A stretch of 64,000 nucleotides of DNA from Dipteronia dyeriana (taxonomy: Eukaryota; Streptophyta; Magnoliopsida; Sapindales; Sapindaceae). Under the pieces are notes generated by a model. That model searched no databases, had not been told where the DNA came from, and saw only the letters and a program-made list of their open reading frames with translations. Positions within the stretch are counted from its first letter, which is position 1; each line of letters begins with the position of its first letter. Of the stretch, positions 49,477-60,359 are shown one piece after another. Where the stretch lies: positions 98,276,652-98,340,651 of the forward strand of contig CM065299.1 in NCBI GenBank assembly GCA_032871835.1. Reading direction: 5' to 3'. The translations under genes were made by a program, and so were the position numbers.

Positions 49477-49964
49477 ACTATTAATATACTATTGAAGGCG
49501 TTGAATTGTTAGAGCCTAAGAGCATCTCAATGCTAACGTGGGTCGTACAAAAATTTGATACCACGTAAGAAGAACATCAATTTTGTTAAAATAAATCATT
49601 TAGAATGTAATCTCTCTGATACAACTTTAAGTTAAGGTGATAACATTAACTCTGATTTTAAAAGGTTTGTTGGACAATCATCTTGTTGGCAGTCAACAAC
49701 CACCCATATTTTTATTTTATTTTATTAACAGTTCTAAAGTATATGAAAAAAGACTAATAATAAATTGATATATCATTAAAAATATATATTTTATAAATGA
49801 AGTATCTAAGTCCACTTCTTCATTTAAATGTCTATATAATTTAATTACATAAACAATAGGTTTAGTTTAGTTACACGCCATGTATAAAATAATTGGTTTG
49901 ACTATGGGTACATATCACCTTCTTTTTTTTTCTGTTTTTTTTTTTTCAAATGCAACTATGCAAG
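49477..49964. other. Intergenic, nothing recognised
   Basis: AT-rich DNA between the inverted-repeat element and the broken host coding region. No gene supported. Confidence 0.5.
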
Positions 49965-50193
49965 TCAGGTTACCATATGAATGGTCCGACAAATTGAAAA
50001 CAAAACTTTTTGAAAAAAAAAGCGAAAAAATAAAAACTGAAATCGAAACTCAGTCGTAGAAAAACCAAATTGGATTCTCTTTCGATCAGTCGATGTCGAA
50101 CTCTCTTGTACTCGAAGCAAATTTCGTTGATGTAGAAACCAAGAGTGCAGCAGTTCCATGCCAAACGATTTTGTAATAAAACGGTTGAATTTA
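49965..50193 (-). pseudogene. Downstream part of a host coding sequence split by the Harbinger/pararetrovirus nest
   Basis: On the - strand an open frame starts at the transposon edge with FNRFITKSFGMELLHSWF and continues through LLRVQESSTSTDRKRIQFGF before becoming Phe-rich. After excision of the transposon and one 3-bp duplication it is in phase with the frame at 59095-58890. I do not recognise the protein. The Phe-rich end may be intron or 3' UTR. Confidence 0.4.
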
Positions 50194-50475
50194 GGTGGTG
50201 TTTGGTTGGGTGGAATGAAATAGAATGGAATGGAAAGAAATTCATTCCATTTGTTTGGTTTGTTAAATGTCAATGGAATGAACATTTCATTGGAACGAGG
50301 ATTCCACCATTTTGGTGGAATGGGCATTCCATTGGTTTTCAATTCCATTCTATTAACATATTTTTTCTTCTAAAAATAACCTTCTATGCTCCAACTCTAT
50401 TCCAAATAATATATAATATTTATATATATAATAATATTAATATTAATATTTCTAATATATAATATTCACTCATAT

Positions 50476-52490
50476 GATCAAGGCCAAACCTCACTAACTC
50501 CCTCTCAAGTCTTAACCGAAATCTTAGAACCTGAACCTCCTATAAGAACCATCAACGTTATAAGCAAAAATAATTTTGATTTCCTTATTGCAGATTATTA
50601 CTCCTCCCAGAACCATTCCCTAAGAGAAAAATATGAAAAGAATTATTCCCAAAATAAAAGAAATCAATTTCACAAAAGATGGATTGATAACATTAACAAC
50701 CTTGACCAAAACATTCCTTTCTTTGACTGGTATGTTAATATAATTTTTTTTAGCAAAACTGTTCTGTTATTAATCGACAAAATCTCAGGACTTATAAAAC
50801 CAAAAAGGGAGAGGAAAAACAATTACATCCTCCTCCAAGAGATTTTGAAATCAATATGCCTAATGATAACAATCCTACAAGTATTAATATAACAAAATGC
50901 ACACCTTTTATCCTATTTGATGAACCTTTGTCACAAACCACATATTCATCATCACATCAAACTGGTTTGGTCATGAGACAGGGCAATTATACAAATTTCT
51001 TTCTTAACTCCATTGGAGAACAGCTAGAGAAAATTGATCTTAACCTTTCCCAGACTAGTGTCTCACCCACTAAAGAAGAAGTTGTACCACCACAAGTTTT
51101 TATTCCCTATGAAACTTCTACAACTTCTAGTAAAAGAAAAGATAAAACTGTTAAAACAAAATCAATATTATTTCCTGACCATACTGGTATTGAAAAATAT
51201 TTTGATAATATTATTGATGAATCTGAACTCCTTAAAGCCCTAGAAGAAAGACTAGGAAGGCTCCCTGGCGTTCATATTCAAACAATTGACAAGGATATTC
51301 CTTCTGACTCTTCTGAAAACGACAGTGAAACTCCTGACTTTCAAGATTTTATTCAAAGAATTACAACCAATGAAAAGACTGATAGCTATAATAAAACAAA
51401 GTATTTTCAAAATACCAAACCTTATTACCCAATACTCACTCCTCCTGATTTGCAATATGAAGAAACTGTCCCTTATAGAGCTTATACTGGGAATGCTTGT
51501 TACCAATTTAATATTGATGGTTTATCTGAATATCAAATTATTACAGTTTTAAGACAAATGCATACAATTGGTTATATTTATATTAAAAAACAAAATATGA
51601 CTCATGTTGATGCTGTAACATCACTTACTACGGGTTTTGAAGGCCAATTATTTGGATGGTGGACTCATACTCTTAGTAGCCTAGCTAAAAGGTCCATTGT
51701 TGGACATACCAAAACTATAACCACTTCTACCCCCGTCCAAACTACTGAACCTGCCGCTTTTGAATCAACCTCCACTCAGATACAGACCACTACCATTACA
51801 TCTGAACCTGATGGTATTGATGTTTTATGTTTTACTATTTTAATGCACTTTGTTGGTAATCCTAATATTAACCAAGGAAAAGAATTTTAAAAAATACAAA
51901 ATTTAAAATGTAAAAAATTAAGTGATTTTAAATGGTATAAAGACATTTTCTTAACTAGAGTTTTCCAAAGACCTGACAATGCCAACTCTTATTGGAAAGA
52001 AAAATTCATTTCGGGTCTCCCAAAACTATTTTCTACTAAAGTTAGAGACGAAATGGTTAGACAAATGGGATGGTCTGATTGGTTCCAGATTGATTTAAAT
52101 ACATGGACATATGGTGAGATTATTGCCGCTATTAATGTTGTTGCTCTTCAATTATGTAACGATCTTAGACTTAAGAGCCAGCTCAAACATCAGAAATTAA
52201 CAACTAAAAAAGAACTAGGTTCTTGGTGCGAACAATTTGGTTTTGACAAATTACCTTATCATAGGAAGAAACATTCTAAAATTAATTATAACTGGAGGAA
52301 AAAATACCCCTACAGAATTGACAAAGATCGGAAAGCTATTAAAAAAGGTGACATTATATGGTCCCCCAAGAAATCTAAAAAATTTTCCTCTAAAAAGAAG
52401 ACTTATTACAAGAAAACCAACAAATGTTTTAAGTGTGGAAAAGAAGAACAATATGCTAACAAGTGTCCTGACCAAAAGAAAAAAAATTAA
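50476..52490 (+). pseudogene. Pararetroviral coat protein region with defective CCHC finger
   Basis: The longest open part is 50856-51890. The same frame continues after a TAA (51888-51890) through 52490. A preceding segment (50476 to about 50850) is in another frame. The part 51480-52200 has the mixed hydrophobic/charged character of a caulimovirid capsid. A Lys-rich stretch precedes a zinc finger near 52429-52472 (CFKCGKEEQYANKC). In that finger the position normally held by the zinc-binding His is Gln. Confidence 0.82.
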
Positions 52491-53499
52491 TAGCTTCGAC
52501 TTAGACGACCAAGTCAAAGAGAAAATTTTACAAGTTTTATACATGGATTCTGATCATTCATCAACCTCCCTAACTGATAATGAAATTTTAATTATTAATG
52601 AATCCTCATCAGATTCTGAAACATCTTCATCCTCCTCTGGATCTGAACCAGAAACCCAACCCTGTTTTTGTAAAGAAATAAATGTTCTTGATAAACAAGA
52701 TTATTCTTTAATGATTAGCATGATTGATAGTATTGAGGACCCTATCCAAAAAGCCCAATACATTAGACAATTACAACAAAAAATCACTAATGAAGCTTCT
52801 TCTAGTAATAACAGTAAACCTTTAAATGTGGCAAAACCTTTTAAAAATGTCCCTTTTGAGACCCCTGATTTCGAACAAAATGTTTTAGGCAAATTTCATA
52901 CTAAATCCAGGAAGGTTACTATCCCTGACCTACAAAAAGAAATCATTAATATTAAAGAAGAAATAAAAGTTATAAAAATCCAAATCCAAGAATTACAAGT
53001 TGTAAATGCATTAGAAAAACAATTCCCTAAAAAATCCCTTGAAAAATCAACTGATTTTAATAGTTCGGACGAATCAGACAAAGAACCTGACAATGAACAA
53101 AGTCTTTTAAGCCTAGACCAGATTAATACAATTCAGGAAGTCAGAATACAAAAATGGTTTGTTGAAATTGACATCAGAATTACCAATAACTATGACATAA
53201 GAGCTACAACCCTTATTGACACAGGAGCCGACTTAAATTGTATTGTAGAATCTCTTGTTCCTACAAAATATCTAGAGGCGACCACTGAGACTTTATATGG
53301 TGCTAATAAAATCAAATTCGATATCAAATATAAACTTGCTAATGCTAAAGTTTGCAATAACGGATTTTGTTATAACAATGATTTTATAGTGGTTAAAACC
53401 CTTTCCCAAAATGTAATTTTAGGTTTACCATTCTTATATTTAATTTCTCCTTTTAAAGTAATTGCTGAAGGTATTGTGACTGAATATCTAGGAAAATAA
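52475..53499 (+). pseudogene. Pararetroviral aspartic protease region
   Basis: After an A8 run near 52479-52486 the reading frame shifts by one. The new frame stays open to the TAA at 53497-53499. It includes an acidic Ser-rich linker (about 52540-52650), a Lys/Ile-rich coiled-coil-like segment (52930-53020) and the retroviral-type protease signature LIDTGADLNCI at about 53212-53244, followed by VILGLPFLYL at about 53417. The catalytic Asp-Thr-Gly is present. Confidence 0.85.
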
Positions 53500-53759
53500 A
53501 TTTTATTCCCTTTTATTTTTCCCGTTGTAGTTACAGATTTAAACGTTCTAAGAGACAATAATATTTTCACTGACAATCCTAGAACTGTTGACAATTACAT
53601 TGCCACATTAACTAGAAAACAAAATCAGTTAAATATCTTAAAAGATGACTTAGTTTTTTAAAGACAAGAAGATAGACTAAAAGTACCGTCTCTCCAAGAA
53701 AAAATAAAAACTTTCAAAGAAAAACTAGAAAAGAAAGTTTGTTCTTTTATACCAAATGT

Positions 53760-55108
53760 TTTTTAGGATAGAAAGAAACATATTGTTACCATTCCTTATA
53801 CCAAAGAATTTAGTGAAAAAGGTATTCCTACCAAAGCTAGGCCTATACAAATGTCTGCTAATCTTATTGATTATTGCAAAAAAGAAATACAAGATTTAAT
53901 TGAGAAAAATTAATAAGATCTTCTAAATCTCCTTGGAGTTGTCCTGCTTTCTATGTCCAGAAAAATACAGAAATAGAAAGAGGAGTTCCAAGACTTGTTA
54001 TCAATTATAAATCCTTAAATGATGTTTTACAATGGATTAAGTATCCCATGCCTAATAAATCAGACTTATTAAAAGACTTTATGATTCTATTATTTTCTCA
54101 AAATTTGATATGAAATCAGGATTTTGGCAAATTCAAATTGCTGAAAAAGACTGCTATAAAACAGTCTTTACAGTTCCTTTTGGACAATATGAGTGGAATG
54201 TTATGCCTTTTGGTCTTAAAAATGCCCCTAGTGAATTTCAATGTATTATGAATAATATATTTAACCCCTATTCAGAATTTTCAATCGTATATATAGATGA
54301 CGTCCTGATTTTTTCAAAAAACATTGAACAACACTGGAAGCATTTAGAAATCTTTTCTAGAACTGTTAAACATCATGGACTTGTTATTTCAGCTCCTAAA
54401 ATCACCATTTTCCAAACTAGCATTAGATTCCTAGGGCATAATATTAAAAGAGGGACGCTTGTTCCTATTCAAAGAAGCCTAGACTTTGCTGACAAATTTC
54501 CAAACGAAATAAAAGATAAAAAACAATTACAAAGGTTTTTGGGATGTTTAAATTATATTTTAAATTTTTATAAAGAACTTAGCATTACCTCTTTCAGAGA
54601 CTAAAAACAAATCCTCTTCCTTGGACTAATGAACACACAAAAGCTGTGTTGCATGTAAAAAATTATGTCAAAAAACTCCCTTGCATGACAATTTGCCACC
54701 CCACTGCTCCAAAAACTGTTGAGACTGATGCTTCTGATATTGGTTATGGTGGTATTCTGAAACAAAAGATTAATGACAAAGAATGCTTAGTTAGATACGT
54801 TTCAGGTTCTTGGAATGACACCCAAAAGAAATATTCGACTGTCAAAAAAGAAATATTAGCAATTGTTTTAACTATTCAAAAACTGCAAGATGATTTAATA
54901 AATCAAAAGTTTATTTTAAGAGTTGACTGTCAGTCAGTAAAATTTATTTTGAAAAAAGAATTTAAAAATCTTACCTCCAAACAAATCTTTGCTAGATAGC
55001 AAGCCCTTTTATCTTCTTTTGACTTTGATATCGAATATATTAAAGGATCAGAAAATAGTCTCCCAGATTTTTTGACCAGAGAATTTTTACAGGGAAAAAA
55101 TGATCAGC
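53760..55108 (+). pseudogene. Pararetroviral reverse transcriptase and RNase H region
   Basis: Stops near 53659, 53764 and 53910 and frameshifts break the N-terminal part. The central RT block (54110-54604) shows FGQYEWNVMPFGLKNAPSEF and the active-site box VYIDDVLIFS at about 54289-54318. RNase H follows (54646-54999): TVETDASDIGYGGIL, YSTVKKEILAIV and a VDCQS motif. The last open part reads FDFDIEYIKGSENSLPDFL near 55019-55075. Stops at 54602 and 54997 separate pieces. Not able to make an intact polymerase. Confidence 0.9.
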
Positions 55109-55437
55109 ACAAATAAAGGTCGTGGTGGTGGCCGAAGCCCCGGTGACAGAGGCTCCATTAAACCTGACTTATCAGACAAAAGCTTGGACTTATCGACTTA
55201 TCATACTTCCCCAAGAGGAAGTCATAAAGACAAATATGCAATTTCTCTTATATCTCAGCCCAGATCACCCCACACATTACCTATTCATTTTCCCTAATTA
55301 CCTCCTGCTGGGCCTTCTTCTAACCGAAGCCCAAGTCAGAGCTCAGTCCATATGACAAATACTTTTGCACCACTATCTACAGACAGTACCTCTTTTAAGA
55401 CAGTTACTTCTTCCAAGACTTAATCAAACAAGACAAA

Positions 55438-56235
55438 ATGGTAGCTCTATCCACACAATCATCCTTACCCAAAATCAATCAGCCTGTTTATTCATATATC
55501 AATAAACCATTTTTTGACAGGTTATTAGTCATGGAACATTACTTTTTACATGACCATTATTTCAGAGAGCCCAAAAATTAGCTGATAACTTTATCAATCC
55601 ATTGTTTGGAAGAATTCCAGAGGACTTATCAAAGAGACATTTTTTATGAGTTTATTCTCGTTGACACAGATTCAATTTTTATTTATGATGTTTTTGACAA
55701 AGTTGACAAGGAAAAATTGATTTTCAGAAAGATCAAAATCTGTAAAATTATTACCTTAGAACAATGGGGGAATCCCGATTCAAAAAGAAATTTCAGTAGG
55801 ATCTTTCATGTTTCAGATTTTACTTATTGGGATTATATCAGTGCATGGACAAAGTTTCTTTATGGTCAGAACCCTGAAAATTCTCTTTCATGGTTCATAT
55901 ACTTTGACAAAAATTTCCAAATTGATCTACCCTTTTGGTTTCCTAAATGGTGGGACAAATTTGACCCTACTATTGATTTCCTTCCTACCCAAGTAAAAGA
56001 GGGATTTTCTTTCTGGATTTCTAATGTTGAACGACCAGATGAATGGGAATTTTACCCAGACTTATTCCTTTTCTTTGTTCAATTCAATTTGACATGGATA
56101 CTCATGCTTGAGTATTCCATCCAAGACAAGCTTATTGGAAATGTAAATGTTCCATATTTTGGCAGACAAGTGAAAATCAAATGGTGGAGCAGTATGAATC
56201 TTGCTCACCTCGGCAAAGACAGAGTTTCAAAATAG
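55438..56235 (+). pseudogene. Pararetroviral ORF of unknown function
   Basis: From ATG 55438 the frame runs to 56235 with one internal TAG near 55579, about 265 codons; the uninterrupted part (55606-56235) has 209. It is rich in aromatic residues (ISAWTKFLYG, FWFPKWWDKFDP, EWEFYPDLFLFF) and has no known zinc finger or protease motif. It lies after RNase H, where some caulimovirids have an extra ORF. I do not recognise a function. Confidence 0.55.
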
Positions 56236-56289
56236 TTTTCTGATAATCCCACACTTTGTAACAAAACAACAGACTAATCCTGTTTTCTT

Positions 56290-56487
56290 ATGGCAAAATC
56301 TCAGAACCAAGCCAGAATTGCAGCAGCTTCCTCTCCTGACGAGCTCATGAAGATTGCTGAAGAAATGAAAAATACTATGGCTACTATGTCCCAAGCAGGT
56401 TTTGACAAAAGTAATGACAATGATGAATCAGACAACTATGGTTTTGACAGTGAAGACCCATCGACCTATTTTGGTCATGATCCTTAA
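56290..56487 (+). CDS. Small acidic pararetroviral ORF
   Basis: A 65-codon open frame starting MAKSQNQARIAAASS and ending in an Asp/Glu-rich tail. It is in the same frame as the preceding ORF, 54 bp after its stop, so it could be a detached C-terminus or a small separate protein. Function unknown. Confidence 0.45.
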   Translation: MAKSQNQARIAAASSPDELMKIAEEMKNTMATMSQAGFDKSNDNDESDNYGFDSEDPSTYFGHDP

Positions 56488-56520
56488 AGCAGCCTAATAC
56501 GACAAAGGCCCAACCACCAC

Positions 56521-56720
56521 AAGCTTTTCAGCAGACAAGGAATCTTATCTTCCAGCTGTATTATATTATTAAAGCAAACAACGACAAGGAATCTTATCTT
56601 CCAGCTGTGATCTATTATTAAAGCAGGAAGCCTAGACCTACCGACAAGTTTTCAGCAGACAAGGAATCTTATCTTCCAACTGTGATCTATTATTAAAGCA
56701 GGAAGCCTAGTCCTACCGAT
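56521..56720 (+). repeat. Repeated enhancer-like block in the viral intergenic region
   Basis: GACAAGGAATCTTATCTTCC occurs at 56534, 56583 and 56658, each followed by TATTATTAAAGCA-type sequence. The last two units share a longer tail (GGAAGCCTAG.CCTACCGA). The block lies 50-240 bp upstream of the TATA box, where caulimovirid promoters carry their activating elements. Confidence 0.75.
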
Positions 56721-56765
56721 AAATTAACCATAGTTTATCTAAGTAACCAATGTTACTTTTTCTCC

Positions 56766-56772
56766 TATATAT
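56766..56772 (+). promoter_or_regulatory. TATA box of the pararetroviral pregenomic promoter
   Basis: TATATAT in the context CTCCTATATATG. It lies after the repeat block, about 130 bp before a poly-A signal and about 560 bp before the primer binding site, as expected for a pregenomic RNA promoter. Confidence 0.65.
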
Positions 56773-56895
56773 GTGTTTGTCTATTTCATTGTAAATCAAG
56801 TTCAATTTTCTTATTTTCAATTCTCTTCTAAGAAAGCTCTACGTAGCTTTACTATTTCCCTTCTTCCTTTCCTTTGTAAATTTCTCCATTACATA

Positions 56896-56901
56896 AATAA
56901 A
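56896..56901 (+). terminator. Viral polyadenylation signal
   Basis: AATAAA about 125 bp downstream of the TATA box. In caulimovirids the signal sits just after the RNA start, is skipped on the first pass and used on the second, giving a terminally redundant RNA. Confidence 0.6.
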
Positions 56902-57330
56902 GTGTGACTTATTTATGTGAATTCACTTTGCTGTCAGATTTATTTTTTTGATCACTGTAAGACACTATTACTTCATCTTCATTTACATGATCTATTATTT
57001 TTATTATCTGGTCTAAGTATATCGGCTAGAAACCAGGACTTACCCGTTTGAATCAGCTGTGCTGAAAAGGGTAGACTCAGGTAGAACAAAGTCACGTACT
57101 TGATAGGACCATTGTTTATTTGTTATAACTGTTATGATCTTAGAATTGTTATATTTTGTGTTGTGCATTCTTACTTATATTATCTTGCTCCGTTAGGACC
57201 ATTACTTGTATTTATATTGTATTTATGAACAATAATTTGCTTATTTCATTTTATCTCTGTTTTCCTTTATGTTTTTAGAATTGCTATATCTTGTGCTTTG
57301 CTTTCTGTTTTATATTATCCTGCTCTGTTT

Positions 57331-57342
57331 TGGTATCAGAGC
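57331..57342 (+). other. Pararetroviral tRNA-Met primer binding site
   Basis: TGGTATCAGAGC is exactly complementary to the 3' end of initiator tRNA-Met and marks position 1 in caulimovirid genome numbering. It precedes the movement protein start by 160 bp. Confidence 0.88.
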
Positions 57343-57501
57343 CTTGAGGCTTGTTGAATAAGACTTATAGTTTATAACTTCTAGGTGCAAAAGTCAGTAG
57401 ATCTAAGAGTGTTTGCCGTTTGCTAGAGTGCTCTAGGCTGTTGACCCGTTGATCAGGCTGTGAGTCAAAACCTAGAGTTGTTGACTATACTTTTCTTTAT
57501 C

Positions 57502-58616
57502 ATGTCTGCAAGTAGTTCCAGACCTGGGATTGAGCCCGATGATATTAAAAGTTGCACTGGACAATCTGTAGCTAATTTTGAGACAAATTGGGATGGCAAA
57601 GATTTGATAAATTGGCAATTGCCTAATATCCAACAAAATAGTATTTATAAAAAGAACTTTTAGATTTCAGAACATTGTTGGGACAAAAGACTAAAGAAAT
57701 TAATGTTAAATTTCAAAATAATACTTTTTCAACAAATCTTCTAAATAAAAACAGTTTGACTCATTACAACAAAATTGGTTTTAATGACTTACATATTGAC
57801 AGTGTCCAGGTAGGGGTCAAACCACTTTCAAATATTGGTTTAAACAATTCTTTATTAATTGTTTTAAGAGATAAAAAAATTACTGACTATAAAGAATCTT
57901 TTCTTGGTATGACAGAAACATCTTTAACTTATGGACCGATTTATTTTCAAGTATATCCTAATTTTACTATTGCATTAAACACTGATGAACACAAAGAGAA
58001 ATGTTTAGTTATTGACATTCAAACTCATAACTATAAATTTCTTGAAAAATCCAGCCCTTATAAACTTGTTTATAGAGTACACTTTCGTGTTTTAACTTTT
58101 GGACTTATACCTAGTTATATACCTCCGTCTGTACCAGCTAGTCAGACTATATGTTTTAATGCTTCACCTTCGATGAATGTCCTTGTTCCTGTACCTATTA
58201 AATGGAAAAATATTAAGTTTCCAGATGACTGGGTCAAGGAAAAGGTTGACCAACCTTCCTATAAACCACCTATGAGAAACTTACATGATTGTGTTACTGA
58301 ACATGATGGAACATTAAAAATATCTTTTAGAAGAAGCCTATCCATTAGAGATAATGACAGTGACCATTCCAGATCTTTAAATGATTTTCAATCAGCCAGA
58401 AATTCTCTTTCTAGCCTATCCAGACAAAATATTGCTAGACAAATACCTAGTCTAGCTCCCAGACAAACCAGACAAACGACCAACTTATTTCCTACTCCAA
58501 ACTATGAACCAGATGATGACTCCAGTAAACCCATTAATCTAACACAAAGGAGACGAAGGCCCAGGCCCAAACCTGAAAGCCTTACACATGTGACACATGT
58601 AATATATATTATATAA
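57502..58616 (+). pseudogene. Pararetroviral movement protein
   Basis: A first open part (57502-57663) begins MSASSSRPGIEPDD. After a stop and frame change the main part (57675-58616, 313 codons) contains the 30K-type movement-protein core around LTYGPIYFQVYPNF and LVYRVHFRVLTFGL, then a Ser/Arg-rich tail. It has been cut at its 3' side: the last codons (from about 58607) are TA-rich transposon sequence, showing where the viral circle was opened. Confidence 0.85.
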
Positions 58617-58889
58617 TATTATATATACTTTCATATTTTTTTTTATTATCCATAACATATAATGTTATTATAAATGTTTTGTAATTAGGGATATTTTGGT
58701 CAAAATACAGTTGATTCCATTCCATTCAGTTGTTAACCAAATAAAATATTACTGATTCATATATTGATTCTAAAATCTCAACCAAACAAACAAATCAGTT
58801 TTCCATTCCTTTCCATTCCAATTCCAATTCCAATTCTCATTCTCATTACCATTCCAATTCTCATTCCACTGTGGTAACCAAACGCCACA

Positions 58890-59095
58890 TTGGAGTAATC
58901 TCCAGATTCCCTACCGTTAAAATTGAAATCTTTTTGAATTAGGGTTTCACTTTCTTCATCACTGTCACTTAAAACCTTAACTCTCCGAATTCGATATCTG
59001 CAACTAGCCGTTAACTTCCCTTTCCCGCCAATGTGAGCATTATCTGAGCCGTTGCTTGTTCGTATTTCAAATACCAGCCGTCGGATCTGCTCCAT
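58890..59095 (-). pseudogene. Upstream part of an unrecognised host coding sequence
   Basis: On the - strand ATG 59095-59093 opens MEQIRRLVFEIRTSNGSDN, continues through a basic patch (YRIRRVKVL) and an acidic patch (SDSDEESE), and reaches the Harbinger edge at GDYS. Base use is less AT-rich than the surroundings and the frame is open, so it looks like a real first exon. The same frame is open further upstream to 59269. It is separated from its continuation by 8.7 kb of nested elements. A copia LTR lies 206 bp upstream of the ATG. Function unknown. Confidence 0.45.
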
Positions 59096-59301
59096 TCTGT
59101 TTTTTTTTGGGTTAAAACGAAAATTGACCTGGAATGGCAGTGGTAGAGGCGAAGAAGAAGGTGGATGAGGAGGTGGAGAATGGAGGAGAGCTGTTGTTTT
59201 GTGGGTCCACGTGTTGGGATGTTGTTGGTCGACGCAAAGGGGCCGTTGAAGGCAACTTGGTCTCTCCAATGTTGGAAAATTCCATCATATGGGGCCACAC
59301 A

Positions 59302-59831
59302 TGTGAATATTAAATGTGTTGTGCTATCTTTTGGTTAAGCCTAAATTAAAGTGATCTAATTAAGATTTAAAGTATTAAGGCTTAAGGGTATAATTGTCAT
59401 GGAATTAATGTGTAGATACCAGAGTACTATTTCTAATTTGTTGAGGGGCCGAATTAGAAATAGCCAATATATATAATAATTTGATTATTATATATTAAGG
59501 GTTATGGTCCCCAAATTACACGATCTTTTTTTTTTGTTTCTCTGTATCCCATCAACAGAGCCTCAAGAACACAATAAGGTTCATAGAGATCGTGTTAATT
59601 TGGAAGATCACAACCCGTTCATAAATCTCCAGCGATGGATTCAGGTATGCTTCCGCTATCGATCCTTTTTCATCTTTTCTCTTGAATTGATATGGGTTAT
59701 GACATGTAAATTAGGGTTTGATTAAAATAAGTATAGAAACATGTTTAGGTTAAACATTCAGACTAATTTTGTGCCTCGTCATGTTATGGTTTTTTTATGT
59801 GAATGGTTTTGTGTTAATCGAATTTCTAACA
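59302..59831 (+). repeat. 5' LTR of copia element 2
   Basis: It begins TGTGAATATTAAATGTG and ends TTTCTAACA, directly before the primer site. The start is chosen by the TG...CA rule; TG at 59315 or 59317 is possible. The 3' LTR for comparison is outside the window. Confidence 0.75.
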
Positions 59832-59833
59832 AT

Positions 59834-59845
59834 TGGTATCAGAGC
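59834..59845 (+). other. Primer binding site of copia element 2
   Basis: TGGTATCAGAGC, exact complement of the initiator tRNA-Met 3' end, 2 bp after the LTR. Confidence 0.9.
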
Positions 59846-60359
59846 CACCCATAATTGATTCTTGAGGAATTCAGTTTTATTGATTAATTTATGTGTTGAA
59901 TTCATAAACAAAATATCATGTGTTGAATCCATAGATTATTTGGGTTTTGATATTCTTTTATGAACTTTGGTTGAATTTTGTTGTTTTGGATTCGGTTTTG
60001 TTTGATCATGTATATGAATAATAATAAAAAAAACTGGCAAAGTTTCGGGTTGTTGGGTTTCAACCCAACCCAGACCCATCATTCTTCGTGGGTCAACATC
60101 GGTTGTTTTTCCGGTGGGTTTCTAGAACAAAACCGGTTCGATTCGCGGCGACGAGGACGATCGTCGGTCCTCCACCAAGATCGGTCCAGATCGAGCGATC
60201 CAAGACCACCTCCAGCCTCCGTTCTTTCAATCGTTCGGCCCAGGTAGATCTCTGTCGTCATGCGCTGCCGTTCGTCGTGGTCTTCTGGCGACGGTGCGGT
60301 GGCTATGGCAACAGCGGTGCACGGTAGAAACCTAGAGTTTCAGAAAACGTTTTGTTTTT

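Larger units (their letters stand above)
50476..58606 (+). mobile_element. Endogenous pararetrovirus (Caulimoviridae), near full length, circularly permuted
   Basis: Read on +, the order is coat protein, CCHC finger, aspartic protease, reverse transcriptase, RNase H, an unknown ORF, a small ORF, a promoter/poly-A region, a tRNA-Met primer site, and the movement protein. There are no LTRs and no integrase. The movement protein ends at the right junction and the coat protein starts at the left one, so a circle of about 8.1 kb was opened between them. Both junctions lie in TA-rich DNA. Stops and frameshifts break several ORFs, so it is a fossil. A fused movement-coat-polymerase layout would fit petuvirus- or florendovirus-like members; the genus is not certain. 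Confidence 0.9.
50194..58889. mobile_element. PIF/Harbinger-like element, copy 2, split by an endogenous pararetrovirus
   Basis: The left end GGTGGTGTTTGGTTGGGTGG equals the reverse complement of the right end of copy 1 (4203-5708). The right end ...GGTAACCAAACGCCACA is the reverse complement of copy 1's left end. Triplet flanks are TTA (50191-50193) and TTG (58890-58892), a probable decayed TTA duplication. Only 282 bp on the left and about 283 bp on the right belong to this element. The rest is the viral insertion in the TA-rich core. Confidence 0.85.

Noticed and set aside
52470..52490. Programmed ribosomal frameshift in the pararetrovirus
   Set aside because: The shift is in the +1 sense at an A run with no slippery-site/pseudoknot arrangement that I can see, and the copy has many other frame breaks, so random decay is simpler.
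59978..60327. Possible captured gene in the copia 2 leader (GC-rich, Arg-rich frames on both strands)
   Set aside because: No domain is visible and several frames are equally open. It lies between the primer site and gag, where long leaders occur.
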